A stretch of 64,000 nucleotides of DNA from Acidithiobacillus caldus ATCC 51756 (GCF_000175575.2 NZ_CP005986.1:2242615-2306614), one strand, 5' to 3'; shown: positions 16,197 through 25,645, counted from the stretch's first letter. A program made the numbers and translations. Notes: a model not told the origin generated them from the sequence alone.

Positions 16197-16889
16197 TCAG
16201 CGCTCGACGACGCGGTTGACCCAGGCTTTGACCTTCGCTGCGGCCTTCTTGCGCATCCCCTCCGTGGGGATCGGCGCGTGCACCCGCGGCGGTAGGTAAT
16301 GATTGCTGGGGTTGTAGTTCAGTTCGGGCATGAGCTGATAGCCGCCGCGCTCGCGCACGGCTCGGCTCACCGGGCTTTCGGGATCGTCAAAATCGCCGAA
16401 CATACGGGCGTGCGCCGGGCAGGTCAGCACACAGGCTGGCTGTCGCTCTTCTTCCGGGATCTCCATGTCGTAGATGCGATCGATACACAGGGTGCACTTT
16501 TTCATGGTGCCGGAGGCGCGATCCAGCTCGCGGGCGCCGTAGGGGCAAGCCCAGGAGCAGTAATTGCAGCCCATGCATTTGCTCTGGTCCACCAGCACGA
16601 TGCCGTCCTCGGCGCGCTTGTAGCTCGCCCCCGTCGGGCACACCGTGACACACTCCGCGTTCTCGCAATGCATGCAGGACATGGGGAAGTTGACGGTCTT
16701 GTTGTGCGGATAATCGCCGATTTCGTAGTGGCGAATGCGGTTGAACCACACGCCCGAGGGCTTGGCCCCGTAGGGCTGGTAGTCCGTGAGCGCCCCCGTG
16801 GTGCCACTGGTATTCCATTCCTTGCAGGCCACCGCGCAGGCGTGACAGCCCACGCAGGTGTCCAGATCGATAACCAATCCAAGTCTCAT
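16197..16889 (-). CDS. soeB: Sulfite dehydrogenase iron-sulfur subunit SoeB
   Basis: A DmsB-type four-cluster ferredoxin of 230 aa. The first motif is C12-x2-C15-x2-C18-x3-C22 (CVGCHACAVAC). Others follow: CMHCENAECVTVCP, CMGCNYCSWACPYG and CTLCIDRI...CVLTCP. There is no signal peptide. It links SoeA to the SoeC membrane anchor. It lies 60 bp after soeA. The set of cluster motifs appears complete. Confidence 0.9.
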   Translation of the reverse strand: MRLGLVIDLDTCVGCHACAVACKEWNTSGTTGALTDYQPYGAKPSGVWFNRIRHYEIGDYPHNKTVNFPMSCMHCENAECVTVCPTGASYKRAEDGIVLVDQSKCMGCNYCSWACPYGARELDRASGTMKKCTLCIDRIYDMEIPEEERQPACVLTCPAHARMFGDFDDPESPVSRAVRERGGYQLMPELNYNPSNHYLPPRVHAPIPTEGMRKKAAAKVKAWVNRVVER

Positions 16890-16949
16890 GCTGAACTCCT
16901 TGCTGCAATCCGGTCCCAGTCTGGGTGATGGAATTTCTTCACCCCTGGG

Positions 16950-19808
16950 TCAGGACCTGAGGTTGACGGGTTCGTGGGTGTGGTAGCGCAGCTGATCCGG
17001 TGACGGCGCCATACCGGGCAGCGGCTTGATGGTTTCGAAGGTCGGCCACACCCCCTCCTCGCCCGGCGCCGCCGGCGTGATCTTGACCATGAGGTCATAC
17101 CAAGCCGCCTGACCGGTGATGGGATCGGAGTTGGTCAACCGACGCTCTCCTCGCTTGGCTGGTAACAGTTCGGAAATGAGATGGTTCATGAGGAAGCCAC
17201 GGGTTGCTTCGGCGGCGTCGGGCTTGAGTCCCCACGCCCCGGACTGCTTGCCGATGGCATTCCAGGTCCATACCGTATCTTCCTGGCAACCCTCGATGAG
17301 CTTGACCTGGACCCGGATCTTGCCGTTGTGGCTCTCCACCCAGACCCAGGACTTGTCTTTGATGCCCATCTGCTCCCCGCGCTTGCGGTTCATGTAGAGG
17401 TAATTCTGGGCGATGATCTGGCGCAGCCAGGCGTTCTGACTGTCCCAGGAGTGATACATCATCATCGGCCGCTGATTGACCGCAAAGAAGGGGTACTCCT
17501 TCTTGTCGATGCGCTGCTGTTCCAGAGGCTCGTACCAGTCCGGCAACGGGTCGAAATAGGTGGCCAGACGCTCGCGGTCCACGGGGTCCTTGGGCTGCGG
17601 GCCGTCGTAGAGCCCGAGTCCCGCCAGGCGAAAGCGCTGAAAGGTCTCGGAATAGAGCTCGATGGTGATGGGATCGGCACTGGGATTGAAGCCGATTTTC
17701 TGGGCCAGATCGAGGTATTCCCGGTTGGCGAAGCGGTAGAAGGCCGCCGACTTGGGCAAGTGGTACTGGAAGAAACCCTGATTTTCGATATAGCGCTCCC
17801 ACTGCTCGGGATTGGGCTCACCGCGCAGATGCGACTTGCCATCCTTGCCCCGCCAGCCGGCCAGGAAACCGATCCCCGGGGCGCGTTCAAAATTGACGAT
17901 GAAGTCCTTATAGTCCTTGAAACGCGGCTCACCGTTCTCACGCGTGAATGCGGGGAATTTGAGGCGCGTAGCCAGCTCCACCATCACATCCTGCCAGGGC
18001 CGGACATTGCGGTCGGGCTTGAGGATGGGGTGCCGGATGGAGTCGCAGATGGCATCGGGCTCCGAGATGGGCCGATCCAGGAGCGAGATACAGTCGTGGC
18101 GCTCGAGATAGGTGGTATCGGGCAGGATGAGGTCGCCAAAGTTGACCATCTCCGAGTGGTAGGCGTCGATGACCACCAGGAAGGGGATCTTGTACTCGCC
18201 GTCATCGTCCTTGGCCTTCAGCATCTCCTGCACGTTGGCCGTGTTCATGGTGGAGTTCCAGCTCATGTTGGCCATGAAGAAGATCAGGGTATCGATGCCG
18301 TAGGGATCCTTGTTGACGGCATTGGTGATGACCATGTGCATGAGGCCATGGTTGGCGATGGGCGCCTCCCAGGAGTAGGCCTTGTCGATACGCTTGGGAC
18401 GGCCCTCCTCATCGATGACGAGATCCTCGGGTGCCGTGGGGAAGCCCAGGGGCGACGACTTCAGAGGCGTATTGGGGGCGCTGTGCTGAGCCGGCTTGAC
18501 GGGCGGCGGCACGGGCTTCGGGTAGGGCGCCTTGGCGCGGAAGCCGCCGGGGCAGTCGATGGTTCCCAGCAGCACCTGGAGCAGGTGGATGGCGCGCGCG
18601 GCCTGCATGCCGTTGGAGTGTGCGGAGATGCCGCGCATGGCGTGCATGGATACGGGTCGACCGATGAAACGGTCGTGCTTGCGTCCCGCCCAGTCGGTCC
18701 ATTCCACCTCGACCTCGATACTCTCCTTGAAGGCAACGTGGGCCATTTCCAGGGCCAAACGCTCGATGGTCTCGGCGGGCACGCCGGTGAGACGCGCGGC
18801 ATTGGCCGGGCTGAAACGCTCATCCAGATAGCGATCGGCGAGGATGCTCATGATCGTGCGCAGGGGGCGACCATCGGGGCTCTGGAAGTCACCAAAGAGG
18901 GCGGCCTTGACGCCGGGCTCCATGCCATTGACGAAGGCCTCTTTCTCGAGATCCCAGACCAGAGGGTGTCCAGCCTCGTCGCGATAGATGAGTCCATCGC
19001 CCTTCTGTCCCGGGGTCTGCACCACGAGGAACGGGGCGTTGGTGTAACGGAGCAGGAACTCCCAATCGAACTGCTCGTTCTGAAGCAGGACGTGCACCAT
19101 GGACAGAGCCAGCATGCCATCGGTGCCGGGACGGATGGGGACCCACTCGTCGGCAATGGCCTGATATCCCGTGCGCGCGGGATTGATGCCCACGAACTTG
19201 CCGCCGTTGCGCTTGAGCTTTTCGAGCCCGATCTTCATGGGGTTGGAGGAATGGTCCTCGGCAACTCCCCAGAGCATGAAGTACTTGGTGCGATCCCAAT
19301 CCGGATCACCGAACTCCCAGAACGCGTGGCCGAGCATGTACAGGCCAGCGGTAGCCATGTTGACGGAGCAGAAACCGCCGTGCGCCGACCAGTTGAGGGT
19401 ACCGAACTGTTGCGCCCACAGGCCGGTGAGTGCCTGCATCTGGTCGCGGCCAGTAAAGTACGCCAGCTTGTTGGGATCCGTGGCGCGGATGTGCTGCAGG
19501 CGCTGGGTGAGGATGTCGAGGGCCTCGTCCCAGGAGATCTCCTCGAACTCGCCGGCGCCACGCTCCGTCCCCGGCTTGCGCCGCAGGGGGTTGCGCAGCT
19601 TGGCCGGGGACTGCTGCTTCATGATCCCCGCCGAGCCCTTGGCGCAGAGCACGCCTTGGTTGATGGGGTGATTGCGGTTACCCTGGATGAAGCGCACCTG
19701 ATTGTTCTCGACCGTTACCTTGATGCCACAACGGCAGGCGCACATATAGCAGGTGGTGTACTTGATCTCCTGCTTACCGTGATCCTCGAATTCCATGACC
19801 GTAGCCAT
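16950..19808 (-). CDS. soeA: Sulfite dehydrogenase molybdopterin subunit SoeA
   Basis: A large molybdopterin-guanine-dinucleotide oxidoreductase of the DMSO reductase family, 952 aa. The N-terminal [4Fe-4S] motif is C20-x2-C23-x3-C27-x27-C55 (CYMCACRC...LCAKG). There is no twin-arginine signal, so the enzyme should face the cytoplasm, as SoeA does and unlike PsrA or TtrA. The molybdopterin-binding C-terminal domain has the usual NRKRGEQMGI and KPDAAEATRGF segments. The reaction by context is sulfite to sulfate with electrons to quinone, draining the sulfite from sHdr. The substrate is inferred; related enzymes use polysulfide or tetrathionate. Confidence 0.85.
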   Translation of the reverse strand: MATVMEFEDHGKQEIKYTTCYMCACRCGIKVTVENNQVRFIQGNRNHPINQGVLCAKGSAGIMKQQSPAKLRNPLRRKPGTERGAGEFEEISWDEALDILTQRLQHIRATDPNKLAYFTGRDQMQALTGLWAQQFGTLNWSAHGGFCSVNMATAGLYMLGHAFWEFGDPDWDRTKYFMLWGVAEDHSSNPMKIGLEKLKRNGGKFVGINPARTGYQAIADEWVPIRPGTDGMLALSMVHVLLQNEQFDWEFLLRYTNAPFLVVQTPGQKGDGLIYRDEAGHPLVWDLEKEAFVNGMEPGVKAALFGDFQSPDGRPLRTIMSILADRYLDERFSPANAARLTGVPAETIERLALEMAHVAFKESIEVEVEWTDWAGRKHDRFIGRPVSMHAMRGISAHSNGMQAARAIHLLQVLLGTIDCPGGFRAKAPYPKPVPPPVKPAQHSAPNTPLKSSPLGFPTAPEDLVIDEEGRPKRIDKAYSWEAPIANHGLMHMVITNAVNKDPYGIDTLIFFMANMSWNSTMNTANVQEMLKAKDDDGEYKIPFLVVIDAYHSEMVNFGDLILPDTTYLERHDCISLLDRPISEPDAICDSIRHPILKPDRNVRPWQDVMVELATRLKFPAFTRENGEPRFKDYKDFIVNFERAPGIGFLAGWRGKDGKSHLRGEPNPEQWERYIENQGFFQYHLPKSAAFYRFANREYLDLAQKIGFNPSADPITIELYSETFQRFRLAGLGLYDGPQPKDPVDRERLATYFDPLPDWYEPLEQQRIDKKEYPFFAVNQRPMMMYHSWDSQNAWLRQIIAQNYLYMNRKRGEQMGIKDKSWVWVESHNGKIRVQVKLIEGCQEDTVWTWNAIGKQSGAWGLKPDAAEATRGFLMNHLISELLPAKRGERRLTNSDPITGQAAWYDLMVKITPAAPGEEGVWPTFETIKPLPGMAPSPDQLRYHTHEPVNLRS

Positions 19809-19897
19809 CGTCTACCTCGCTCGTGGAAAGCGACCGGGCGGGCCGCTCTAAGTTGTATCGGATGGTCGCCGAGGGTGGGTGATAAAGCAACTCAGCG

Positions 19898-19927
19898 TTT
19901 TTGATTTTGTAATAAGCAGCCCTTATT
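19898..19927 (-). promoter_or_regulatory. AT-rich motif upstream of soeA shared with tusA
   Basis: Plus strand TTTTTGATTTTGTAATAAGC, then AGCCC and TTATTT, similar in order and content to 13669-13699. It lies about 90 bp upstream of soeA in the 177-bp gap between soeA and the divergent small gene at 19986. A candidate common operator or promoter part. Confidence 0.4.
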
Positions 19928-19985
19928 TGCTTTGGCGCCCAGGGCACAGGTACTTTCACTCAGCCCATTCCACGGAGAATCAGCG

Positions 19986-20291
19986 ATGAACCGAAACGAT
20001 TTCAAAGAACACTCGCGCATCACCGTCACCTGGCGGGACAAGGAGGGCAAGCTGCGCCCAGGTAACTTCTACGTCTACGCCCTCCTGAAGGACGCCATGA
20101 TCGTGCGTGCCACGGACAAGGATGGCCTCCTGCGCAAACTCCCTTACGCCGACGTACTGCGCATCGTCAAGGCCAAGGAAGTCGCCCCCCAGGATCGTTA
20201 CCTGATCCCGGAAGAGGTCCTCAAAGAGGCCAACTGGAAGGACCGGGACGTGATGATGCGCTACAGCTCCTCGCCCCACCGCGGCAAGTAA
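19986..20291 (+). CDS. Conserved-looking small protein of unknown function
   Basis: A 101-aa, charged, probably all-beta protein with no signal peptide. ATG 19986 has GGAG 9 nt upstream, better than the open upstream codons. It contains RITVTWRDKEGKLRPGNFYVYAL and a basic tail ending SSPHRGK. It is transcribed divergently from soeA and convergently to moaC. I do not recognise the family. Position suggests a link to the molybdoenzyme or to sulfur metabolism, but nothing in the sequence shows it. Confidence 0.7.
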   Translation: MNRNDFKEHSRITVTWRDKEGKLRPGNFYVYALLKDAMIVRATDKDGLLRKLPYADVLRIVKAKEVAPQDRYLIPEEVLKEANWKDRDVMMRYSSSPHRGK

Positions 20292-20330
20292 CCCTGCAGA
20301 CATCGCCCCGCTCACCGAGCGGGGTACCCG

Positions 20331-20831
20331 CTAGGCTTCCCGGCGCCAGTGACCACTACGCCCGCCGCTTTTCTCTAACAGGCGCACGGCGGTGATCTCC
20401 ATGCCTCGGTCGATGGCCTTGCACATGTCGTAGACCGTCAGCAAGGCGACGCTCACCGCGGTGAGCGCCTCCATTTCCACGCCCGTCTGGCCGCTACAGC
20501 GCAGATCCGCGCGACAGAGCAATTGGGGCGGCTCATCCTGGTCCACGAACTCCACCTCTACGGCAGTGAGGGCCAGAGGGTGTGCCAAAGGGATCAGGTC
20601 GGCCGTCTTTTTGGCCGCCTGGATGGCCGCGATGCGGGCGACGGCAAGGACGTCCCCTTTGCCGACGGTACTCTGGCGCAGCCGCTCCAGAGTGCTCCTG
20701 TGCATGCGAATGCTGCCTTCGGCCCGAGCGCGGCGGTCGCTTACGGGCTTGTCCGTGATGGCCACCATGTGCGCTTCACCGCGGGCATTGAAATGGGTCA
20801 GGAACGAGTCCGGGCCTGGCTTCTGGGACAT
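20331..20831 (-). CDS. moaC: Cyclic pyranopterin monophosphate synthase MoaC
   Basis: The second enzyme of molybdopterin synthesis, completing the MoaA product to cyclic pyranopterin monophosphate. Landmarks: [29 protein letters not shown], with the conserved Lys and His, and [26 protein letters not shown] 20831 gives 166 aa, the normal MoaC size; a start at 20861 would overlap the divergent gene more. With moaA it brackets soeABC. Confidence 0.95.
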   Translation of the reverse strand: MSQKPGPDSFLTHFNARGEAHMVAITDKPVSDRRARAEGSIRMHRSTLERLRQSTVGKGDVLAVARIAAIQAAKKTADLIPLAHPLALTAVEVEFVDQDEPPQLLCRADLRCSGQTGVEMEALTAVSVALLTVYDMCKAIDRGMEITAVRLLEKSGGRSGHWRREA

Positions 20832-20887
20832 GAAATCTGGCACTCCTTTTGCTTGAATCACGCAAACCCGAGGGCGCGCTTGTGGAG

Positions 20888-22414
20888 ATGTCGGTGCTGA
20901 AGAAAACTCTCATCGCTTGGATTCTGAGCCTGTTCTGCCTCTCGGCACAAGGGGATCTGCGCTTTCTGCTGCCGCCGGTGAGCAGCCCCGCGGTCATGTA
21001 CGCAGCCTTCACGCCCTTGGCCCAGTACCTCAGCCGCGTCAGTGGCGAGACGGTGCACCTCAGCTTCAGCGGCAATCTGCAGAGCTTTTATCTCGAGGCC
21101 AACAAGCCCGTGGCACAGATCGCCCTGTTCTGCCCCATCTCGTATTTGCGCGTTGCCCACGAAAGCCCGTATCTGCCCCTCGTCGGCATCGACGGCGGTC
21201 CCGGTAGCAACCACAGCGTGATCCTCGTCCGCGCCGACTCCCCGGTCCATAGTGTGTTGCAGCTGCGCGGCAAAAGTTTTGTCATGGGGGACCCCGCCTG
21301 TGCTGCCTCTGCCCTGCTGCCCTTGTCCCTACTCAGCAGCGTCGGAATCGGCACCAAGGATTTCAGCACCCTGCGCCAGAGCGGCTCGGATCAGAGTGCC
21401 CTGATGGACGTGGCAGCCCGCTTCTACGACGCCACGGCGGTAGCCGAAAATGTGGCCATGCCCTACCTTCGCAACGGCACGCTCCGGGTGGTGGCGCGCA
21501 TGGATGTCGGCCCCGGCGATCTCATTGCTGCCAGTGCCGAGGTGCCGCCGGCGCTGCGCGACAAACTTCGCGCCGCCCTCCTCGAGACTGCGCACGCCGA
21601 TCCTGCTGCCTTGCGCGCCCTGGGCGGTCTTGCCTACGGCTTCCACCCTCTGGAAGAGGGTGCCTATGCTCCCTTGCGCGCCCTCTACCGTGATCTATAC
21701 GGTAAGCGCCTGGATCCCAAATATCGCAGCAAGCACTTGGTGCTTGGCATTCCACCGGCCTTTTCTCCAGTGACGGCAGCGCGCCTCTTCGCCCCCCTGG
21801 TTCAGGCCTTGCGCAAGGCCACCGGTGAGTCGGTGGTGGTGGTCATTCCGCCCAGCGAGACGGATTATGTGCGCGACCTGCGCGCGGGACGCTACCAGTT
21901 TGCCCTCTTGAGTCCGCTGATGCACGAGGCGGCCAAGGGTCGGCTCCAAGTGTTGGCACGCCTGGACCCACCCAATAGCGAGAAGGGTCTGGCGGTGGTG
22001 AGCATTCAGCACCACGGAACCACACCGGAAACCGCCGGACCCGCTCTGACCATTGCCTACAGTAGCCCATACTGTAGTGCTGCCGGCATTCTGCGTCCGT
22101 GGATCCAGCAGCACGCCCATGGGCGGCCGTTGCACTGGCAGGGAGTGGCCTCGGAACGGGCGGTGTTTGCAGCTCTGGCCACGGGCAAGGCGGACTGGGG
22201 CGTGCTGCGCGCCGCGACCGTGACCGATCTCATGCGCGAGACTCCCGACACGTGGCGCGTGCTGACCACGGCCGGACCAGCGCCGGCCTGGGTGCTGGCC
22301 TCACGCCCGGCGCTGCCCAAGGTTGAGATCACCCGGCTGCGACAGGCATTGGCGGCGATCCCGCCCGCAGAGCTCGAAGCCGCCGGTTTTGCCAGCATTC
22401 GTCCCAGCTCATGA
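20888..22414 (+). CDS. Double PhnD-like periplasmic binding protein of the sensor system
   Basis: A 508-aa protein with a signal peptide ([22 protein letters not shown]) and two PhnD/SsuA-like substrate-binding modules in tandem (about residues 22-265 and 275-505). Both begin alike: [13 protein letters not shown]...[14 protein letters not shown] and [13 protein letters not shown]...[14 protein letters not shown]. Motifs such as [11 protein letters not shown] and [12 protein letters not shown] are of this family. The stop overlaps the kinase ATG, so it very likely forms one signalling unit with it. A periplasmic oxyanion sensor for the sox regulator is the natural guess. The ligand is unknown. 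Start: ATG 20888; GTG at 20882 is possible. Confidence 0.85.
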   Translation: MSVLKKTLIAWILSLFCLSAQGDLRFLLPPVSSPAVMYAAFTPLAQYLSRVSGETVHLSFSGNLQSFYLEANKPVAQIALFCPISYLRVAHESPYLPLVGIDGGPGSNHSVILVRADSPVHSVLQLRGKSFVMGDPACAASALLPLSLLSSVGIGTKDFSTLRQSGSDQSALMDVAARFYDATAVAENVAMPYLRNGTLRVVARMDVGPGDLIAASAEVPPALRDKLRAALLETAHADPAALRALGGLAYGFHPLEEGAYAPLRALYRDLYGKRLDPKYRSKHLVLGIPPAFSPVTAARLFAPLVQALRKATGESVVVVIPPSETDYVRDLRAGRYQFALLSPLMHEAAKGRLQVLARLDPPNSEKGLAVVSIQHHGTTPETAGPALTIAYSSPYCSAAGILRPWIQQHAHGRPLHWQGVASERAVFAALATGKADWGVLRAATVTDLMRETPDTWRVLTTAGPAPAWVLASRPALPKVEITRLRQALAAIPPAELEAAGFASIRPSS

Positions 22415-23946
22415 GCCGCGAGCTCTCCGAGGCAGCGGGCGGTACACGTCCCGCGGAACCCGCCGGCGCTTCGTCCATGCGCAGAAGGGCCCGGGTGCTC
22501 CTCGTCGGCTCCTGGCCCCATCTGTGGCAGGAACTCAGTTGGCGCAGCAAGAGCATGGCCTTCGTCCTGCTACTCGTTGCCCTGATCTATGCCCTCATCG
22601 CGGTATTTCTCTACACCTCGGTACGCGCCGACCTGACGAGCCAAGTACAGAACGAACTGGCTCGCCTGGCCGACAACATCGCGCGGGAGGCCGCCAACCC
22701 CATCCTGCTCAAGGATGGCGGCAAACTGGCGCAACTGGCCAATCCCGGCAACCCACTGGTGCGCGCCGTGGAGATCGTCGACCGCAGTGGCGTGGTCGTC
22801 GCCAGCAACCAGCTCAACCAGCTGGGTGCACAGGCGCAGTTGCCCCTGCACCCCGGCAGCCACGGCGACCTCTTCCAGGCCCCCATTGCCGCGGGTTCCT
22901 ACCGCCTGGGTACCGTCTGGCTGCAGGGAAACCGACATAAGATCAGTGCCTTGGTGGATGAGCGTCTCAACCGCACCACGAGCCGCCTGCTGATCCTGGG
23001 CGCCATTACGGCTCTACTGGGTTTGCTGGGTGCGTACCTGGTGAGCCTGGCCATCACCCGACCGGTACTGCGCTTGTTGCGCGACATCGAGGGCATGGAG
23101 CAACGCCTGGGGCTGGAGGATCGTCGCGAGCTGTACGCCCCCGATCGTCACGGGGATGAGCTCCACCGCCTGGAGCGGGCCTTTCGCATCACCGAAACGC
23201 GCCTGCACGAGCATCTCCAGGAGCTGCAGCGTCTGCACCAACGGCAACAGGACATGCAATGCATGGCCACCATCGGCGAGATGTCGTCACAGGTCGCGCA
23301 CGAGATCCGCAATGCTCTGTCCTCACTGCGGGGAGCGGCACGCTACCTGGTTCGCTACGGTGGCCAGGACAACGGCAAGAATAATCTGGTGCCAGAGGAT
23401 TTTCTGTCGATCATCGAGGAGGAGGTCCAGCGTCTTTACGACATGACCCAGGGCTTCCTCGATTTTGGTCGTTCTTACCGCCCCGAGTATGCCGATACCT
23501 CGCTGTATGCCCTGCTGCAGCGTTGTGTCGAGCGTCACCGTCCGGACTTCGAGGGACACGGTGTCGCCGTCGACGTGGACTGCCCCCCCGAGTTGCACGC
23601 CAGCGTCGACCCCTCCCTCATTGGCCAGGCCCTCAGCAATCTCCTGCTCAACGCCATCGATGCGGTGCCTGAGCCCGGCGGTCGCATTGCTCTGCGTGCC
23701 TACCGGGAAGGTCCGGGACTGGTTTGCATCGCCGTTCACGACAACGGGCCCGGCGTGCCGGCAGACAAAAGGGGTGTCATCTTCAAGCCTTACTTCACCA
23801 CCAAGACCAAGGGCAGCGGTCTTGGTCTGGCCATGGTGGCGAAGATCATGATGGTGCACGAGGGTCGTGTGGAGCTCAAGGAGGCGGGCGAGGGCGCCGA
23901 ATTTGTCCTGCACATTCCCGATCGCCTATCCTCAGACGCCGACTAG
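22411..23946 (+). CDS. tspS: Sensor histidine kinase, TspS-like
   Basis: A membrane histidine kinase of 511 aa. TM1 is about residues 49-69, the periplasmic domain 70-190 and TM2 191-213, followed by a HAMP region. The HisKA box has H297 in SSQVAHEIRNALSSLRG. The ATPase domain shows NLLLNAIDAV, DNGPGVP and GSGLGLAM. It is followed 33 bp later by an NtrC-type regulator and then the sox genes. This arrangement is that of the TspS/TspR system reported to control sox in A. caldus. The name rests on context. Confidence 0.88.
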   Translation: MSRELSEAAGGTRPAEPAGASSMRRRARVLLVGSWPHLWQELSWRSKSMAFVLLLVALIYALIAVFLYTSVRADLTSQVQNELARLADNIAREAANPILLKDGGKLAQLANPGNPLVRAVEIVDRSGVVVASNQLNQLGAQAQLPLHPGSHGDLFQAPIAAGSYRLGTVWLQGNRHKISALVDERLNRTTSRLLILGAITALLGLLGAYLVSLAITRPVLRLLRDIEGMEQRLGLEDRRELYAPDRHGDELHRLERAFRITETRLHEHLQELQRLHQRQQDMQCMATIGEMSSQVAHEIRNALSSLRGAARYLVRYGGQDNGKNNLVPEDFLSIIEEEVQRLYDMTQGFLDFGRSYRPEYADTSLYALLQRCVERHRPDFEGHGVAVDVDCPPELHASVDPSLIGQALSNLLLNAIDAVPEPGGRIALRAYREGPGLVCIAVHDNGPGVPADKRGVIFKPYFTTKTKGSGLGLAMVAKIMMVHEGRVELKEAGEGAEFVLHIPDRLSSDAD

Positions 23947-23979
23947 CACGATCCACCCTGGCGCCTGTGTGAGGATTCC

Positions 23980-25347
23980 ATGGAAGCACCCATTCTCATT
24001 GTCGAGGACGAACGCAATCTGCGCCGCGTCTTGGCCGCAGTCCTGGCGGCGGAAGGTTTTGCCACCAGTGAGGCGGAGAGCGCCGAAGCGGCATTGGAGT
24101 CGATCCGCCAGCAGCCCCCTGCCCTGATCCTGACGGACCAGCGTCTGCCCGGCCGTTCCGGTACCGATCTCCTGCGGCAAGTGAAAAGCACCTATCCGGA
24201 AATCCCGGTCATCATCACCACCGCCTACGGCGAGATCGAGCACGCCGTGGACGCCATCAAGGCAGGAGCGGAACACTATCTGACCAAACCGGTGGATGAG
24301 GGCGAACTCATCGCCCTCCTCCGCCAGGTCCTGGGACAACGTGGACGCGTCTTGCCACCGCTGCGCCAGGAGCCTCGCCGGCATGGTCTGATCGGAGTCA
24401 GTCGCGCCATCGAGACACTTCTCGAGGTCATCGATCTGGTTGCACCGGCGCCGTCCAACGTGCTGATCACGGGGGAATCGGGCACCGGCAAAGAACTGGT
24501 GGCGAGAGCCCTGCACGACGCCTCGCCGCGCGCCGGGCAACCCTTCGTTGCCTTCAACTGCGGGGCAATCCCCTTGGAACTCGTGGAGAGTGAGATTTTT
24601 GGCTTCGAGCGCGGCGCCTTCACTGGGGCCACGCGTTCCCAGGCCGGTAAACTGGAGATGGCTGCCAGCGGCACCCTCTTTCTGGACGAGGTTGGGGACA
24701 TGCCGCTACCCATGCAGGTCAAGCTCCTGCGGGCGCTGCAGGAACGGGAGTTCACTCGCCTCGGCACCCACCAGGCGCTGCCGCTCCAGGCCCGCATCGT
24801 TGCGGCAACCCACATCGACCTGGCCCAGGCCGTCAACGACGGGCGGTTCCGAGAAGATCTCTACTACCGCCTCAACGTCATTCCGCTGCACATCCCACCG
24901 TTACGGGAGCGCCGCGCCGACATCGCGCCCCTGGTGCGCCACTTTCTGGCCAAGATCAGTGCCGACATTGGGCGCTCGCCGCCCATCGCCATCAGCAGCG
25001 ATGCTCTGGCGGCTCTGGAGGCCTATGACTGGCCTGGGAACATCCGGCAATTGGAGAACCTGCTGGAGCGGATGATCGTCCTCAGTCGCGGCCCCGAGAT
25101 TCGCCGTCAAGATTTGCCAGCGGAGCTCTTGGGTAAGGCCGGCAGCGACGGCGGCCCGGCCAGCCCCTTCGATCTTCCATCCCTGGAACGCCAGACGGTA
25201 CTGAGCGCCTTGGAAAAAACCCGTTTCAATCAAAGCCAGGCGGCGGTGCTCCTGGGCATCAGTCGTAAACAGCTACGCACCAAGATGAAGAATCTGGGGC
25301 TCCTGGGCGATCACGATAACGACGACGACCTGGGCGACGGAGACTGA
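23980..25347 (+). CDS. tspR: Sigma54-dependent response regulator, TspR-like
   Basis: An NtrC-family activator of 455 aa: receiver domain with phospho-acceptor D53 (LILTDQRLPG), AAA+ domain with Walker A GESGTGKE (165-172) and the sigma54-contacting GAFTGAT loop (212-218), and a C-terminal Fis-type helix-turn-helix (FNQSQAAVLLGISRKQLRTK) followed by an acidic tail. It is expected to bind the palindrome at 25359-25374 and activate the -24/-12 promoter at 25580-25596 in front of soxX. Confidence 0.92.
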   Translation: MEAPILIVEDERNLRRVLAAVLAAEGFATSEAESAEAALESIRQQPPALILTDQRLPGRSGTDLLRQVKSTYPEIPVIITTAYGEIEHAVDAIKAGAEHYLTKPVDEGELIALLRQVLGQRGRVLPPLRQEPRRHGLIGVSRAIETLLEVIDLVAPAPSNVLITGESGTGKELVARALHDASPRAGQPFVAFNCGAIPLELVESEIFGFERGAFTGATRSQAGKLEMAASGTLFLDEVGDMPLPMQVKLLRALQEREFTRLGTHQALPLQARIVAATHIDLAQAVNDGRFREDLYYRLNVIPLHIPPLRERRADIAPLVRHFLAKISADIGRSPPIAISSDALAALEAYDWPGNIRQLENLLERMIVLSRGPEIRRQDLPAELLGKAGSDGGPASPFDLPSLERQTVLSALEKTRFNQSQAAVLLGISRKQLRTKMKNLGLLGDHDNDDDLGDGD

Positions 25348-25358
25348 GCCGCTGGCTC

Positions 25359-25374
25359 TGTCCCAAATGGGACA
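25359..25374. promoter_or_regulatory. Upstream activator site for the sox promoter (TspR)
   Basis: The perfect palindrome TGTCCCAAATGGGACA, extended by C and G to 18 bp at 25358-25375, is placed about 220 bp upstream of the -24 element. From memory it equals the upstream activating sequence reported for the sox regulator of A. caldus. Its place right after the regulator stop fits. Confidence 0.8.
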
Positions 25375-25550
25375 GGGATTTCCCAACGAACAGGGCCAGT
25401 CGTAGGTTCCGGCGTTTGCGCGCCGTGCAACTAGGTGGGCTCCGCCGCCAGTGCTTCTTCCTCGACGCGAGGCCGTACCGGCTGAAAGTCTATCGCTTAT
25501 TGCCCCCGTGCCCTTAAAGGGTCGATATTTTTCTCCCCTTAACTCTACAA

Positions 25551-25574
25551 CTTATAGTAGATTAATACTATAAG
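25551..25574. promoter_or_regulatory. 9-bp inverted repeat just upstream of the sox -24 box
   Basis: CTTATAGTA, 6-nt spacer, TACTATAAG: a perfect 9-bp inverted repeat in a very AT-rich stretch, ending 6 bp before the sigma54 promoter. It may be a second operator or a binding site for an architectural protein. Confidence 0.6.
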
Positions 25575-25579
25575 ACGTT

Positions 25580-25596
25580 TTGGCACGATTTCTGCT
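25580..25596 (+). promoter_or_regulatory. Sigma54 (-24/-12) promoter of the sox operon
   Basis: TTGGCACGATTTCTGCT matches the YTGGCACGRNNNTTGCW consensus at all but one position, with GG (25582-25583) and GC (25594-25595) properly spaced. Transcription would start about 25607, leaving a short leader to soxX at 25646. Confidence 0.85.
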
Positions 25597-25645
25597 CTTA
25601 CTCCATTGCCCATGTTTCGAAAGGGCAGCACCACAGGAGTACGAT

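Noticed and set aside
17181-19904. A 907-codon frame opposite soeA
   Set aside because: Antisense shadow of a strongly supported molybdopterin enzyme; the product has no fold features and no ribosome site.
20306-20324. Hairpin CCCCGCTC-ACC-GAGCGGGG between the small gene at 19986 and moaC
   Set aside because: No T tract on either strand, so I do not call it a terminator, though it may still slow convergent transcripts.
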